From Rs1 sp029027825 (GTDB lineage Bacteria > Pseudomonadota > Gammaproteobacteria > Pseudomonadales > Balneatricaceae), in NCBI GenBank assembly GCA_029027825.1, contig CP093399.1, positions 806,001 to 870,000 of the forward strand: DNA of 64,000 bases, in the 5' to 3' direction. Both the position numbers and the translations under genes were made by a program. Shown in pieces: positions 16,545 through 25,463 of the stretch. Under the pieces are notes generated by a model that saw only the letters and a program-made list of their open reading frames with translations, was not told where the DNA came from and did no database searches. Within the stretch, counting starts at the first letter, position 1, and every line of letters begins with the position of its first letter.

Positions 16545-18431
16545 ATGCTGCAAGGCATTAGAGATAATTCTAAGGGTATAGTAGCCAAAGTAATCGTTGG
16601 TTTTATCGTATTAACTTTTGCCATGTTTGGTATTGACTCATTAGTTGGCTTAACTCAAGGTTCCAACGCCCCAGCGTCAGTCAACGGTGAAGAAATCACT
16701 GAGAGGGATCTTTACTTCGCCACTCAAATGCAAAGACGTTCAATATTGGCTAGTATGGGTGAAAGTGCAGATCCCAGCAGCATAGATGATAATTTATTGA
16801 GGGGGATGGTTCTTGAATCTCTTATTCAAGAAAAATCACTGTTAGTTGAAGCATCAGATAATGACATGCGAATTTCAGATTCGATGATTGATGAAATAAT
16901 TACTAAAACGCCCTCATTTCAAGCAGATGGTCGTTTTAATGCTAATCAATTTGATCTTGTATTACGAAATATAGGTTATACCCGTTTAACTTATCGAGAT
17001 TCCATTCGTAAAGAGCAGTTGATCAACCAACAGCGGGCAGGTCTGGCGTTGTCTAGTTATATACTACCCTCTGCTGTTAAACAAATAGCTGCGTTAGATA
17101 GACAAACAAGGGATATTAGCTATTTCTTAATGCCTATTGATAAAGTGCGATCATTAACTACCGTCACTGATGAAGAAGTTAAAAAGGAATTTGTAGCACG
17201 CAAAGCTAGTTTAAATACTACTGAGCAAGTATCGATAGAATATGTACAGCTAAACTTACAGAATATAATTAAATCTGTACAAGTGACAGAAGAAGAAATT
17301 AATACTCAATACGAGCAAGTTTTAGCTGGTTTTGATTCAAAAGAGCAGCGTCAAGCAGCGCATATTTTAATCGAAGTTGATGATGATGTAGATGACTCTA
17401 CAGCTTTAGCTAAAATAACTGGCGTGAAGACTAGGCTAAATGAAGGTGAGAGTTTTTCACAATTAGCTAAAGAGTTTTCAAATGATTTTGGAAGTGCTGA
17501 AAATGGTGGAGATATTGGACTCATTGTAAAAGGTGCTTTAGAGCAAAGCCTTGAAGATGAGTTGTATTCTTTGAGCGAAGGGGACGTCTCTGAGCCCGTG
17601 CAGTCAGAAAGAGGCTACCATTTAATAAAAGTGCTAAAAGTGATTAAGTCGCAAGCGCCTTCTTTGGCAGAGTCAAAAGCCAAAATCGTTAGCGAATTAA
17701 CTGCTGTTAAAGCTGAGCAGATTTATTTGGAGCAATTGGAAATATTGACAGATCTAGCCTTCACTAGTGGTGATTTACTCGATATTGCAGCTGAATTAAA
17801 ACTCGAGATTAAAACATTGCCTGCATTCTCAAGAGCGGGCGGGAATAATTCTTTAGCGCAGAACTCTAAATTGGTACGTGTCGCTTTCAGTGATGAGCTA
17901 ATTAAAGAAAATTTAAATAGTAGTCCTGTAGAAATCGATCAGCAAAATGCCGTTGTACTGCGTGTTAAGCAGCACCTTCCAGTAAGAGCTAAGACTTTTG
18001 AGGAAGTGGCAGAACAGCTGAGAGATACACTGTTGACTAAAAAAGCTTCTGATCAGCTTCAAGAGCGAGCTAAATTGGCAGTTACACAAATTAAAGAAAC
18101 CGGGGATGCGACAGAGTCCGCTGCAGACTTTGATTTAAAAGTTCAGTCGAATTTAACTCGTATCAATACTGAAGTTCCTGCTGAGGTGGTTAATAAAGCG
18201 TTTACCTTGGCGCATCCTAAAGCAGGTAAAGTGTCGGTAGAGGCTGTTACCCTTGCTGATGGCGCTATGGCAATCATTATTGTTGAAAAAGTTAACCCTG
18301 CGGATGTTTCAAAAATATCAACTGAAGAATTACAGGCTATCAATAACATTTTAGCAGCAAGATTGGGCAGCCAAACTTATGAAACCTTCGTTAAAGAAGT
18401 TCATGATAGCGCAGAGATTGAACGCTTATAA
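16545..18431 (+). CDS. ppiD: Periplasmic folding chaperone PpiD
   Basis: Inner-membrane-anchored chaperone with a parvulin domain, active at the periplasmic exit of the Sec translocon. A short cytoplasmic N-terminus is followed by one membrane segment (about 12-34). Then come a SurA-like chaperone region, a parvulin domain near residues 270-360 (AAHILIEV ... GGDIG ... ERGYHLIKV) and a C-terminal chaperone part. The 628 residues match the family. The ATG at 16545 follows GAGGTG. Synteny lon-hupB-ppiD supports the name. PpiD's parvulin domain usually has little isomerase activity. Confidence 0.95.
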   Translation: MLQGIRDNSKGIVAKVIVGFIVLTFAMFGIDSLVGLTQGSNAPASVNGEEITERDLYFATQMQRRSILASMGESADPSSIDDNLLRGMVLESLIQEKSLLVEASDNDMRISDSMIDEIITKTPSFQADGRFNANQFDLVLRNIGYTRLTYRDSIRKEQLINQQRAGLALSSYILPSAVKQIAALDRQTRDISYFLMPIDKVRSLTTVTDEEVKKEFVARKASLNTTEQVSIEYVQLNLQNIIKSVQVTEEEINTQYEQVLAGFDSKEQRQAAHILIEVDDDVDDSTALAKITGVKTRLNEGESFSQLAKEFSNDFGSAENGGDIGLIVKGALEQSLEDELYSLSEGDVSEPVQSERGYHLIKVLKVIKSQAPSLAESKAKIVSELTAVKAEQIYLEQLEILTDLAFTSGDLLDIAAELKLEIKTLPAFSRAGGNNSLAQNSKLVRVAFSDELIKENLNSSPVEIDQQNAVVLRVKQHLPVRAKTFEEVAEQLRDTLLTKKASDQLQERAKLAVTQIKETGDATESAADFDLKVQSNLTRINTEVPAEVVNKAFTLAHPKAGKVSVEAVTLADGAMAIIIVEKVNPADVSKISTEELQAINNILAARLGSQTYETFVKEVHDSAEIERL

Positions 18432-18466
18432 AATGAGCAGTATGACCATTTAGTCTTTACTATATT

Positions 18467-18502
18467 AAAAACCTTTAAGTCATCGCTTAAAGGTTTTTTT
18501 TT
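18467..18502 (+). terminator. Rho-independent terminator after ppiD
   Basis: AAAAACCTTTAAG (18467-18479) pairs with CTTAAAGGTTTTT (18485-18497), and the T-run continues to about 18502. It lies 35 bp after the ppiD stop. Confidence 0.92.
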
Positions 18503-18511
18503 GCTAATATT

Positions 18512-18553
18512 GACTAGCTAAGAGACTAGCTAAGAGACTAGCTAAGAGACTAG
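18512..18553. repeat. Three-copy 12-bp tandem repeat
   Basis: GACTAGCTAAGA occurs three times in perfect tandem from 18512 to 18547, with a partial fourth copy. It is non-coding and directly follows the ppiD terminator. Confidence 0.85.
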
Positions 18554-18562
18554 GGAGTTTCT

Positions 18563-18850
18563 ATGGGATACTCTGAATACGCCTCTAAAGTGAATGTGCT
18601 CTACGTTAACGGCTTTCGCCAGATCGCCAATTGCCGGTAGGGTTGCCTTAACCACAAATTTCTCTGTACGCTAGTGTGTGTTACTTGTTCAGAGGTTCCT
18701 AAGCAAGTCGAGTGTCAGCACTGTGGATATATAAAAGGCCATATCCGCGAAGGCAAACGTAGAGCAATGATCCAGATCTCACCTTATAGTCAGTATGGTT
18801 TATTCAGTGGAGGCTTGGCCGTAGTCGTTACTTCGGAGCATTGCTGCTAG
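18563..18850 (+). pseudogene. Possible degraded cysteine-rich coding sequence
   Basis: From the ATG at 18563 one frame runs 95 codons with a single internal stop (TAG at 18638). The part after the stop shows two CxxC pairs (CVTC and CQHC), a basic stretch HIREGKRR and a C-terminal EHCC, a zinc-ribbon-like pattern. I do not recognise a family. It contains a family C repeat end at 18681, so it may equally be non-coding mobile-element debris. Low confidence. Confidence 0.2.
18681..18703. repeat. Family C repeat end (C5)
   Basis: Matches ACTTATTCAGAGGTTCC-type termini seen at 20092, 25529 and 42176. Single end only. Confidence 0.45.
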
Positions 18851-18930
18851 GAGGTAGTAAAGAAATGAAGTTGACTGCAAGTTCTTGGGCTAGCAGGAAG
18901 CCCTGCTATAGGGCGGCATTAAGAAGGCTA

Positions 18931-19503
18931 TTAATAAATTTCGTTGTAAGACTTTCGCTTCGTTAATAACGAAATAATAAAAATTAGAAAAGCTGCTAAA
19001 AAACCGAGAAGGCTAATATGGGTAATCCAGCGTATTAGATTGCTGTCATCTAAATTATCAATTTGATTGTTAAGATTACTGATTTTCGATGTCAGTTGGC
19101 TTTGCTGGTTGGTTTGTTTATCGTTTTTAATTTTTTGCTTATTAAGTAAAGATTTAAGGCGATGAATTTCGTTCGCTTGTTTGTTAATCAATGCAACGCT
19201 GTTAGTTATAGATTGCTGAAGTTTCTTCGTCTTTATCAGAGTGCTTTCACCAAATTTTATCTTATTACTTGCAAGCCAACCGGTTTTCCCCGTTAGTACT
19301 TTTATTTTGAAGAAACGCTTGCTCGTTTTAAAGTCTATAATGGTGACTGTTTCACCAGCAGAGACAGTGCCGGAAACGCGATATTTAGTTGAAGGCCCTG
19401 CTCTAAAGTAGATAGGAACATCATCAGTGATATAGGCTTGAACTGCAAAGCTGTTATTGATATAGCTAAATAAGAAAATAATTACTAATAAGTTTTTCAT
19501 CAT
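18931..19503 (-). CDS. YgiM-like SH3-domain membrane-anchored protein
   Basis: An envelope protein of the SH3-and-anchor type. It has a signal peptide (about residues 1-20, ending FAVQA) and a bacterial SH3 domain (about 22-85: DDVPIYFRAGPSTKYRVSGTV then GETVTIIDF and GKTGWLASNKI). A lysine/glutamine-rich coiled coil follows (95-155), then one membrane segment (about 160-182) with a basic tail. Such proteins probably bind cell-wall material while anchored in the inner membrane. Function is not established. Met1 and Met2 are both possible starts. The gene stands alone. Confidence 0.8.
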   Translation of the reverse strand: MMKNLLVIIFLFSYINNSFAVQAYITDDVPIYFRAGPSTKYRVSGTVSAGETVTIIDFKTSKRFFKIKVLTGKTGWLASNKIKFGESTLIKTKKLQQSITNSVALINKQANEIHRLKSLLNKQKIKNDKQTNQQSQLTSKISNLNNQIDNLDDSNLIRWITHISLLGFLAAFLIFIISLLTKRKSYNEIY

Positions 19504-19599
19504 ATTGTATTACTGTGGCCATTAACTAAATCTAGAAAATATATACAAGTATAGAATTCGGTAAGGGTATTTTTCTTACTGAAATATGTAAAATTGTAA

Positions 19600-19668
19600 C
19601 CTGAATCAGTGATTTCAAAGTGAATCAAGGGCTTGCACTATGTGGTGCAGTGAAGTTACTGATTCAGG
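19600..19668. repeat. Family A element, intact short form (A4)
   Basis: A 69-bp palindromic element whose 17-bp ends match each other at 15 positions. The exact pentamer TGTAA lies directly outside each end (19595-19599 and 19669-19673), a clean 5-bp target duplication. This is the best reference copy of the short form. Confidence 0.85.
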
Positions 19669-19859
19669 TGTAAGTTAAATGTGCAAAGTGATCCTTAATC
19701 TAAAATAGAGTAAAATTTAGAGTGTAAGTAAGGGTGGTAGTTCCATATTTACGCTTCAACCTGCACTTATATCGGCGAATTAAGCTGGTTAATTTTTAGA
19801 TTGTCCACAATCAGTGGTTTCAGAGGTGACGCAAAGCCTAAGATTTTGGTTTTGCTTTG

Positions 19860-20064
19860 GAGATGCCTCTACACGACGTTACGAGCGAAGGTAAGACAAG
19901 GCAAAAATCGGCGAGATAGCGGAGCCAGTGTGCCCCTCACTTTGGGTACAGTATGCCTCTGTTTATGGATATTGCTGGTGTAAATAAGCATATTTAGCCG
20001 GTTTTTAATGCCGTATTACTGAGCATTGTTATCATACCCTCTGGGCAAGTTATGCATCGGTCTC
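19860..20064. repeat. Family B element (B2)
   Basis: About 205 bp, clearly homologous to the copy at 45159. It shares the GCGAGCGAAGGTAAGACAAG block, GGCGAGATAGCGGA, GCCGGTTTTTAA and GTTATCATACCCTCTGGG. It has about 50 bp of extra internal sequence and degraded ends. TTGG occurs at both borders, but a target duplication is not certain. Confidence 0.7.
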
Positions 20065-20091
20065 TTGGAGTTTAAAAATATTAGCTCACTC

Positions 20092-20112
20092 CTAAGGAAC
20101 TTCTGAATAAGT
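20092..20112. repeat. Family C repeat end (C2)
   Basis: CTAAGGAACTTCTGAATAAG matches the complement of the family C end at 42176-42199 with one difference. Only one end is recognisable. Confidence 0.5.
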
Positions 20113-20473
20113 TTGACACGCCCTTGGCGTAGATAGAGGTTTTTGGTTTAAGGCAACGGCTCCAAAGATGGCGGAGGCTAACTGCTAATCAACAAAAATT
20201 AGTAGTGATTGGTTGATTGAGGCCATCTATTTAGTCGTAAACTTAGAATATAGATTAATCAATAATAAGTTCTTGTTCAGCTTTAGCTTAATTGATTATA
20301 ATTACTTGGCTTACAAGCTGGGTTAATGGGTCATGGTTTTTTTGTGATAGAAATTACTGGTAACATTTAAAAGCACTGCATTATGAAGTTATCAGATGAA
20401 GTTGGCAGTTAAGTTTTAAAGGATGTAGTGCTGCACCAAAGAAAGTTTATATTTTAAATGGAGAGTAAAATTT

Positions 20474-21268
20474 ATGTTTTTTGAAGAATACGTATTACCT
20501 TGGGTTATAAATATCGCCTTTGCGATAGCTATCTTTATTATCGGTAAAATTGCGATTAAGATGGTGATCGGATTACTGCGTAAGATTTTTAACCGCTCAA
20601 AAATGGATGAAATGCTGATTAACTTCGTATTGTCCATATTGAATGCGGTTTTGCTATTGGTGGTTATTGTTGCCGCCTTAGATAGATTAGGTGTTGATAC
20701 AACCTCATTGATCGCCATCGTTGGTGCCGCTGGTTTAGCGATTGGATTATCACTGCAAGATTCACTGAAGAACTTTGCTGCGGGTGTGATGCTGTTAGTA
20801 TTTAAGCCCTTTAAAGAAGGCGACTTCATTGAGGCCGCAGGAATATCTGGCGTTGTTGAAAGTATCTCAATCTTTAATAGTATGATGCGCACTGTCGATA
20901 ATAGAGCGGTTATCGTGCCCAATGGCGCTATATATGGTGGAGTAATTGTTAATTATTCGACCAAGGAAACACGTAGAGTCGATATGGTGTTTGGTATTGG
21001 TTACGATGCCGATTTACGTCAAGCTAAACAGCTTTTAGCAGAAATTATTGCTGAAGATGACCGTGTTCTAAAGGATCCAGAAACGGTGATTGCCGTATCT
21101 GAGTTAGCAGATAGCAGTGTTAACTTTATCGTTCGTCCCTGGGTTAAAAGCGCAGATTATTTTGGTGTACTTTGGGATACTACTGAAAAAGTTAAGCTTA
21201 GATTTGATGAAGCAGGTATCAGTATCCCATTCCCGCAAATGGATGTTCATTTGCACAAGCAAGACTAA
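20474..21268 (+). CDS. mscS: Small-conductance mechanosensitive channel MscS
   Basis: Inner-membrane tension-gated channel that relieves osmotic downshock. The 264 residues carry three membrane helices. The pore-lining TM3 contains the Ala/Gly-packed stretch GAAGLAIGLSLQDSLKNFAAG, followed by the beta domain (FKPFKEGDFIEAAG ... VPNGAIYGGVIVNYS) and a C-terminal domain ending FPQMDVHLHKQD. This is the MscS architecture at E. coli-like length. The start is ATG at 20474 with GGAGAG upstream. Downstream lie a family A repeat and a terminator. Confidence 0.95.
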   Translation: MFFEEYVLPWVINIAFAIAIFIIGKIAIKMVIGLLRKIFNRSKMDEMLINFVLSILNAVLLLVVIVAALDRLGVDTTSLIAIVGAAGLAIGLSLQDSLKNFAAGVMLLVFKPFKEGDFIEAAGISGVVESISIFNSMMRTVDNRAVIVPNGAIYGGVIVNYSTKETRRVDMVFGIGYDADLRQAKQLLAEIIAEDDRVLKDPETVIAVSELADSSVNFIVRPWVKSADYFGVLWDTTEKVKLRFDEAGISIPFPQMDVHLHKQD

Positions 21269-21281
21269 TTAATAGCTATCG

Positions 21282-21339
21282 CCTGAATCAGTGACTTCTT
21301 AGTGGCGCCTAGCCCCACTGTGGAGCTACGGATTTAGAG
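21282..21339. repeat. Family A element, eroded (A5)
   Basis: The left end CCTGAATCAGTGACTTC is exact; the right arm (GCTACGGATTTAG) is diverged. No target duplication is visible. It lies between the mscS stop and its terminator. Confidence 0.6.
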
Positions 21340-21347
21340 TTCAACAT

Positions 21348-21380
21348 AAAAATCCCTAGGCTTGATTAGGGATTTTTTTT
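21348..21380 (+). terminator. Rho-independent terminator after mscS
   Basis: AAAAATCCCTA (21348-21358) pairs with TAGGGATTTTT starting at 21367, followed by more T residues. The A5 repeat has been inserted between the gene and this terminator, or transcription simply crosses it. Confidence 0.88.
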
Positions 21381-21482
21381 GTTTTATAGAAAGTCGCTAC
21401 TGATAGAGCTAGCAAATAAAAGCTAGCTATCGCCAATACCGATTAATCAATGGCCTAGTCTAGGGCTTTACTAAAGGTTTTT

Positions 21483-21761
21483 ATGCGCTCTATCCGGCAA
21501 AGCATTAATCGTGGTCTTACCATTACTTTACTGTTTATGATAAAAATATATCAATATGGGATTAGTCCCCTGCTGGGTAGCAACTGCAGGTTTTATCCTA
21601 CTTGCTCCAGTTACACCAAAGAAGCTATTGAAGTACACGGGGCTTGGCGAGGGTTGAAGCTAGGGGTAAGAAGGATTTTAAAATGCCACCCTTTTTGCGA
21701 GGGTGGCATTGATCTAGTGCCGAATAAGCAAGACCTAGAAAAGAAACATACTGACGATTAA
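21483..21761 (+). CDS. yidD: Membrane protein insertion efficiency factor YidD
   Basis: Small peripheral inner-membrane protein that assists YidC-dependent insertion. The 92-residue sequence has the family core YGISPLLGSNCRFYPTCSSY followed by HGAWRGLKLGVRRILKCHPFCEGG, with all conserved cysteines. A short hydrophobic or amphipathic N-terminus precedes it. In most bacteria yidD lies between rnpA and yidC; here it stands alone between mscS and mqo. The start is ATG at 21483, with only a weak AAAGG upstream. Confidence 0.93.
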   Translation: MRSIRQSINRGLTITLLFMIKIYQYGISPLLGSNCRFYPTCSSYTKEAIEVHGAWRGLKLGVRRILKCHPFCEGGIDLVPNKQDLEKKHTDD

Positions 21762-21864
21762 CGACATGGATATTTTTAGTTACACGATATCTATGCCGAG
21801 TTACTTTTTTATGAACGAGCCAGCAAAATCTCGATTATTTGGTTAAGCAACACCGCTATCTAAA

Positions 21865-23349
21865 TTAATGCTTAATTAATTTCAGCGTAGCTTGGGTGTA
21901 ATTTCTGACTCTTTCAGCAAGCTCTGCGTCCTCGATGATCGACTCTCCGTAGGAGGGGATCATTTGTTTTAGCTTCTCTCTCCAGCCACTTGTCTCCAGC
22001 TGATCGGCAAAACAACGTTCGATAACATTGACCATAGTGTTAACTGCAGTTGATGCACCGGGAGATGCGCCTAATAAAGCCGCTAGTGAGCCGTCTGCTG
22101 CAGAGACAATTTCTGTTCCGAATTCAAGTTTACCTTCACCTTTTGCATCTTTCTTAATTATCTGTACTCTTTGACCGGCATTGGCTAGCGACCAGTCACT
22201 GTCCTTTGCATTTGGATAAAATTCTCGTAGTGAATCCATCCTTTCAGTGTCAGATTGAAAAACTTCACTAATTAAATATTTGGTTAGATCCATATTGTTC
22301 ATACCAACCGACAGCATAGGCTTGATGTTGCCCATTTTTATGCTGCCCAAGAGGTCCATGACTGAACCTTTTTTTAAAAATTTGGTAGTGAATCCGGCAA
22401 AGGGGCCGAATAGTAAAGCTTCAGTATCGCCAATATTGCGGGTATCTAGGTGCGGAACTGACATAGGAGGAGCTCCGATAGCTGCCTTTCCATAAACCTT
22501 GGCATGATGTTGGCTGACAATAACGGGGTTGGTGCATACCAACCACTGGCCTGTTACTGGAAATCCACCATAGCCTTCACACTCGGGGATTTCTGATTTT
22601 TGCAGTAGTGGTAGTGCGCCACCACCGGCGCCTAAAAATACAAACTTAGCATCTACGGAGTAACTTTTATCACCTTTAGGTTCAAGTTTAACCGTCCAGC
22701 TGCCATCGTCATTTTTAGTTAAATCTTCAACAGAATGACCAACCATTAGGTCAAAATTTTCTTGTTTAGCAAGGGTGGCAATCATACCTCTGGCGATAGC
22801 GCCAAAATCTATGTCGCTGCCTTGTTCAACTTTGGTGGCAGCAATAGGAATCTCAGTATTTCTACCTTCCATCACCAAAGGTACCCATTTTTTAACCAAT
22901 TCAGGGTCTTCGGTGTACTCCATTTCTTTAAATAGGTGATGGGCGCTCATTTTTTGGTAGCGATTGCGTAAAAATTCAACATTTTTTTCACCCCAAACAA
23001 AGCTTTTATGCGGTGTGCGGTTTATAAAAGACTCAGCCTTAGGTAGTTTTCCCTGCTCAACTAAATAACTCCAAAATTGCAGGGATACTTCAAATTGAGC
23101 ATTAATAGATAATGCTTTAGAGATATCGACAGCACCGTTTTGATCTTCGCTGGTATAATTTAATTCACAGTAGGCCGCATGGCCCGTACCTGCGTTGTTC
23201 CAGCCGTCGGTGCTTTCGTTCGCCACGTGTTCTAAACGCTCAACAACGCCTATACTGATATTTGGATCTAGCTCTCTTAGCAAGGTCCCTAAGGTTGCAC
23301 TCATCGCTCCAGCACCAACCAGTAGTACATCAAATTTTTTATTAGACAT
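21865..23349 (-). CDS. mqo: Malate:quinone oxidoreductase
   Basis: FAD-dependent peripheral membrane enzyme that oxidises L-malate to oxaloacetate and passes electrons to quinone, replacing or supplementing NAD-malate dehydrogenase. The N-terminal FAD motif is VGAGAMSATLG, and DGWNNAGTGHAAYCELNYT is the family signature. The C-terminal region (ADGSLAALLGASPGASTAVNTM) also fits. At 494 residues it is the standard length. The ATG at 23349 follows ACGAGGTAAAAGGC. It is a single gene with no TCA-cycle neighbours; fumarase is about 37 kb away. Confidence 0.96.
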   Translation of the reverse strand: MSNKKFDVLLVGAGAMSATLGTLLRELDPNISIGVVERLEHVANESTDGWNNAGTGHAAYCELNYTSEDQNGAVDISKALSINAQFEVSLQFWSYLVEQGKLPKAESFINRTPHKSFVWGEKNVEFLRNRYQKMSAHHLFKEMEYTEDPELVKKWVPLVMEGRNTEIPIAATKVEQGSDIDFGAIARGMIATLAKQENFDLMVGHSVEDLTKNDDGSWTVKLEPKGDKSYSVDAKFVFLGAGGGALPLLQKSEIPECEGYGGFPVTGQWLVCTNPVIVSQHHAKVYGKAAIGAPPMSVPHLDTRNIGDTEALLFGPFAGFTTKFLKKGSVMDLLGSIKMGNIKPMLSVGMNNMDLTKYLISEVFQSDTERMDSLREFYPNAKDSDWSLANAGQRVQIIKKDAKGEGKLEFGTEIVSAADGSLAALLGASPGASTAVNTMVNVIERCFADQLETSGWREKLKQMIPSYGESIIEDAELAERVRNYTQATLKLIKH

Positions 23350-23974
23350 TGCCTTTTACCTCGTAAGTTTCACATTTAGTGAAACAATTTCCTATGCTGA
23401 GTGATACATGCTGAATTGAAAGTATTTGCTACTCTTGATTGTATCGCAAGCGATAATACTCGCTCACCCAAAAATAAAGCTAATAAGTCAGGAGTTTAAG
23501 CTTGATTGATAGTTTGGTATTATCTAGCGGTTACTTACCGGTAAATGTTGGATGTGAACCCTCGCGCCGAAACAGAAAAAGCTTAGGTTTTTAATAATAT
23601 ATCAATGCTGAATTGCTTAGTTTCTTCGTAACTATAGAACTCTGGCCTGCATTATATTGTTCAGGCAGAAAATTGAAAGGTGTATGGGTCAAATGTCGAC
23701 TAAAGTGTAAGTCTTTAGCCTGAATACTCTCAGTTAATTGTGAACAGAGCTTTATAGCTATTTTAGCTAACTTATTTTATTGGGGGAGCGCGGCTAATTT
23801 AATGTTAATCTTCCCAATAAATGGCGTTCAATCGACCAACCACTCTTACAGGTATACCTACGCGAGTGATTAAATTTTTCGTCAAGGTTCGATGTGAGGC
23901 TAAAATTCTGATATATATTTATGATAGAGTTTAATTAACGACTGAACTATACATCGTATGAGGAGTAGTGATTT
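23350..23974. other. Gene-free region between mqo and ppnN
   Basis: A gap of 625 bp between divergent genes. I see no coding frame, repeat family member, tRNA or strong hairpin. It must contain both promoters. Confidence 0.45.
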
Positions 23975-25348
23975 ATGGCGATCCAAGAGTACATAAGTGC
24001 CAGTATTAAGCCTTTAGATAGCCTAGATACTTTGTCACCCTTTGAGGTGGACAGGCTTAAAGAAGGTGCGACTAAAAATAGTTTATATAAATTATTCCGC
24101 CAGTGCTCATTGGCGGTGCTGAATACCGGCAGTAATATTGATAATACTGGTGATGTGTTAGAGATGTATAAAAGTTTTGATATTAAAATCGAGCTAAAAC
24201 ATCAAGGTGTGATGCTCAATTTAATCAATGCACCCGTCAACGCCTTCGTTGATGGCGAAATCATTCTCGGTATTCGAGAGCATCTGTTTTCGGTACTCAG
24301 AGATCTGTTATATATTAGCGAAGAACAGCTGCAAAAAAAATCTGAGTTGACTCTGTCAGAAAACATTACCAATACCGTATTTCAATTATTACGCCACGCA
24401 GATCTAATTAAACCTAATATCAAGCCTAATTTGGTGGTGTGTTGGGGCGGGCATTCTATTAATCGCAATGAGTATGAATACTCGAAAAAAGTCGGCTACG
24501 AGCTGGGCTTGAGAAGTTATAATATTTGTACTGGCTGTGGGCCAGGGGCAATGAAAGGGCCGATGAAAGGAGCGACCATAGGTCATGCGAAGCAGCGGGT
24601 GGAAAATGCACGCTATATTGGTTTAACTGAGCCGGGCATTATCGCCGCTGAATCTCCGAACCCTATCGTTAATGAGCTGGTTATTTTTCCCGATATTGAA
24701 AAAAGACTAGAGGCCTTTGTGCGCTTGGGGCATGGTATTATCGTCTTTCCGGGTGGTGCAGGTACCGCGGAAGAAATTATGTATATGTTGGGGATATTAT
24801 TGCATCCTAAAAATGAAGGTATCCCCTATCCTTTTATTTTCACTGGACCTGAAGGCTCAGAAGCTTATTTTGAGCAAATAGATGCCTTCATTAAAGCGAC
24901 CATAGGGGAGCGGGCGAGCGATAAATACCAGATTATTGTCAATGATCCCGAGGCCGTAGCGCTGGCCATGCAGTTAAAATTAAAAGAGGTACATACCCAC
25001 AGAAAAGAAAAGGGCGAATCATTCCATTTTAATTGGCAGCTATATATCCCCGCCGAGTTTCAAGAGCCGTTTGAGCCGACCCATCAGGCAATGGCAGCGT
25101 TGAATTTACACTCTAATCAAGAGGACTATATTCTGGCGGCACAATTACGTAGGGCGATGTCTGGAATTGTCGCCGGCAATGTTAAAGAGCCTGCGGTCCA
25201 ATCCATCGCCGCTAAAGGAGCATTCTCTTTGTCGGGTGACGCTCGTCTAATGGAAAAGTTAGATGAATTACTCGCGGCATTTGTCACCCAGCGGCGAATG
25301 AAAATAGATCATGAAAAGTACGTTCCTTGCTATAAAGTGGTTAAATGA
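23975..25348 (+). CDS. ppnN: Nucleotide 5'-monophosphate nucleosidase PpnN (YgdH)
   Basis: Cleaves nucleoside 5'-monophosphates to base plus ribose 5-phosphate; in E. coli the enzyme binds and responds to (p)ppGpp. It has an N-terminal DUF4478-type domain (to about 145), a central LOG domain with the motif FPGGAGTAEEIMYMLG near residues 261-276, and a C-terminal DUF3412-type domain. At 457 residues it is close to the E. coli length of 454. The start is ATG at 23975 after GAGGAG. No related gene is adjacent. Confidence 0.94.
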   Translation: MAIQEYISASIKPLDSLDTLSPFEVDRLKEGATKNSLYKLFRQCSLAVLNTGSNIDNTGDVLEMYKSFDIKIELKHQGVMLNLINAPVNAFVDGEIILGIREHLFSVLRDLLYISEEQLQKKSELTLSENITNTVFQLLRHADLIKPNIKPNLVVCWGGHSINRNEYEYSKKVGYELGLRSYNICTGCGPGAMKGPMKGATIGHAKQRVENARYIGLTEPGIIAAESPNPIVNELVIFPDIEKRLEAFVRLGHGIIVFPGGAGTAEEIMYMLGILLHPKNEGIPYPFIFTGPEGSEAYFEQIDAFIKATIGERASDKYQIIVNDPEAVALAMQLKLKEVHTHRKEKGESFHFNWQLYIPAEFQEPFEPTHQAMAALNLHSNQEDYILAAQLRRAMSGIVAGNVKEPAVQSIAAKGAFSLSGDARLMEKLDELLAAFVTQRRMKIDHEKYVPCYKVVK

Positions 25349-25463
25349 AACCTTTGCATAAAGTGATTTAATGATCTCGTACACCAAAATGGAATTTAAT
25401 AGCGATAATTGAGTCAATAAATATTGTTCGCTTTAAACGCTTGCTAAATTAGGGCTATGAAGT

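Larger units (their letters stand above)
19504..20473. other. Long repeat-filled intergenic region
   Basis: Nearly 1 kb without a credible gene. It contains a short family A element, a family B element and a family C end, in that order, separated by anonymous AT-rich DNA. The frame at 19801-19983 overlaps the B element and is not a gene. This is the densest cluster of different repeat families in the window. Confidence 0.6.

Noticed and set aside
19801..19983. 60-codon plus-strand frame
   Set aside because: Overlaps the family B repeat and changes with the repeat's internal insertion; not conserved in the copy at 45159.
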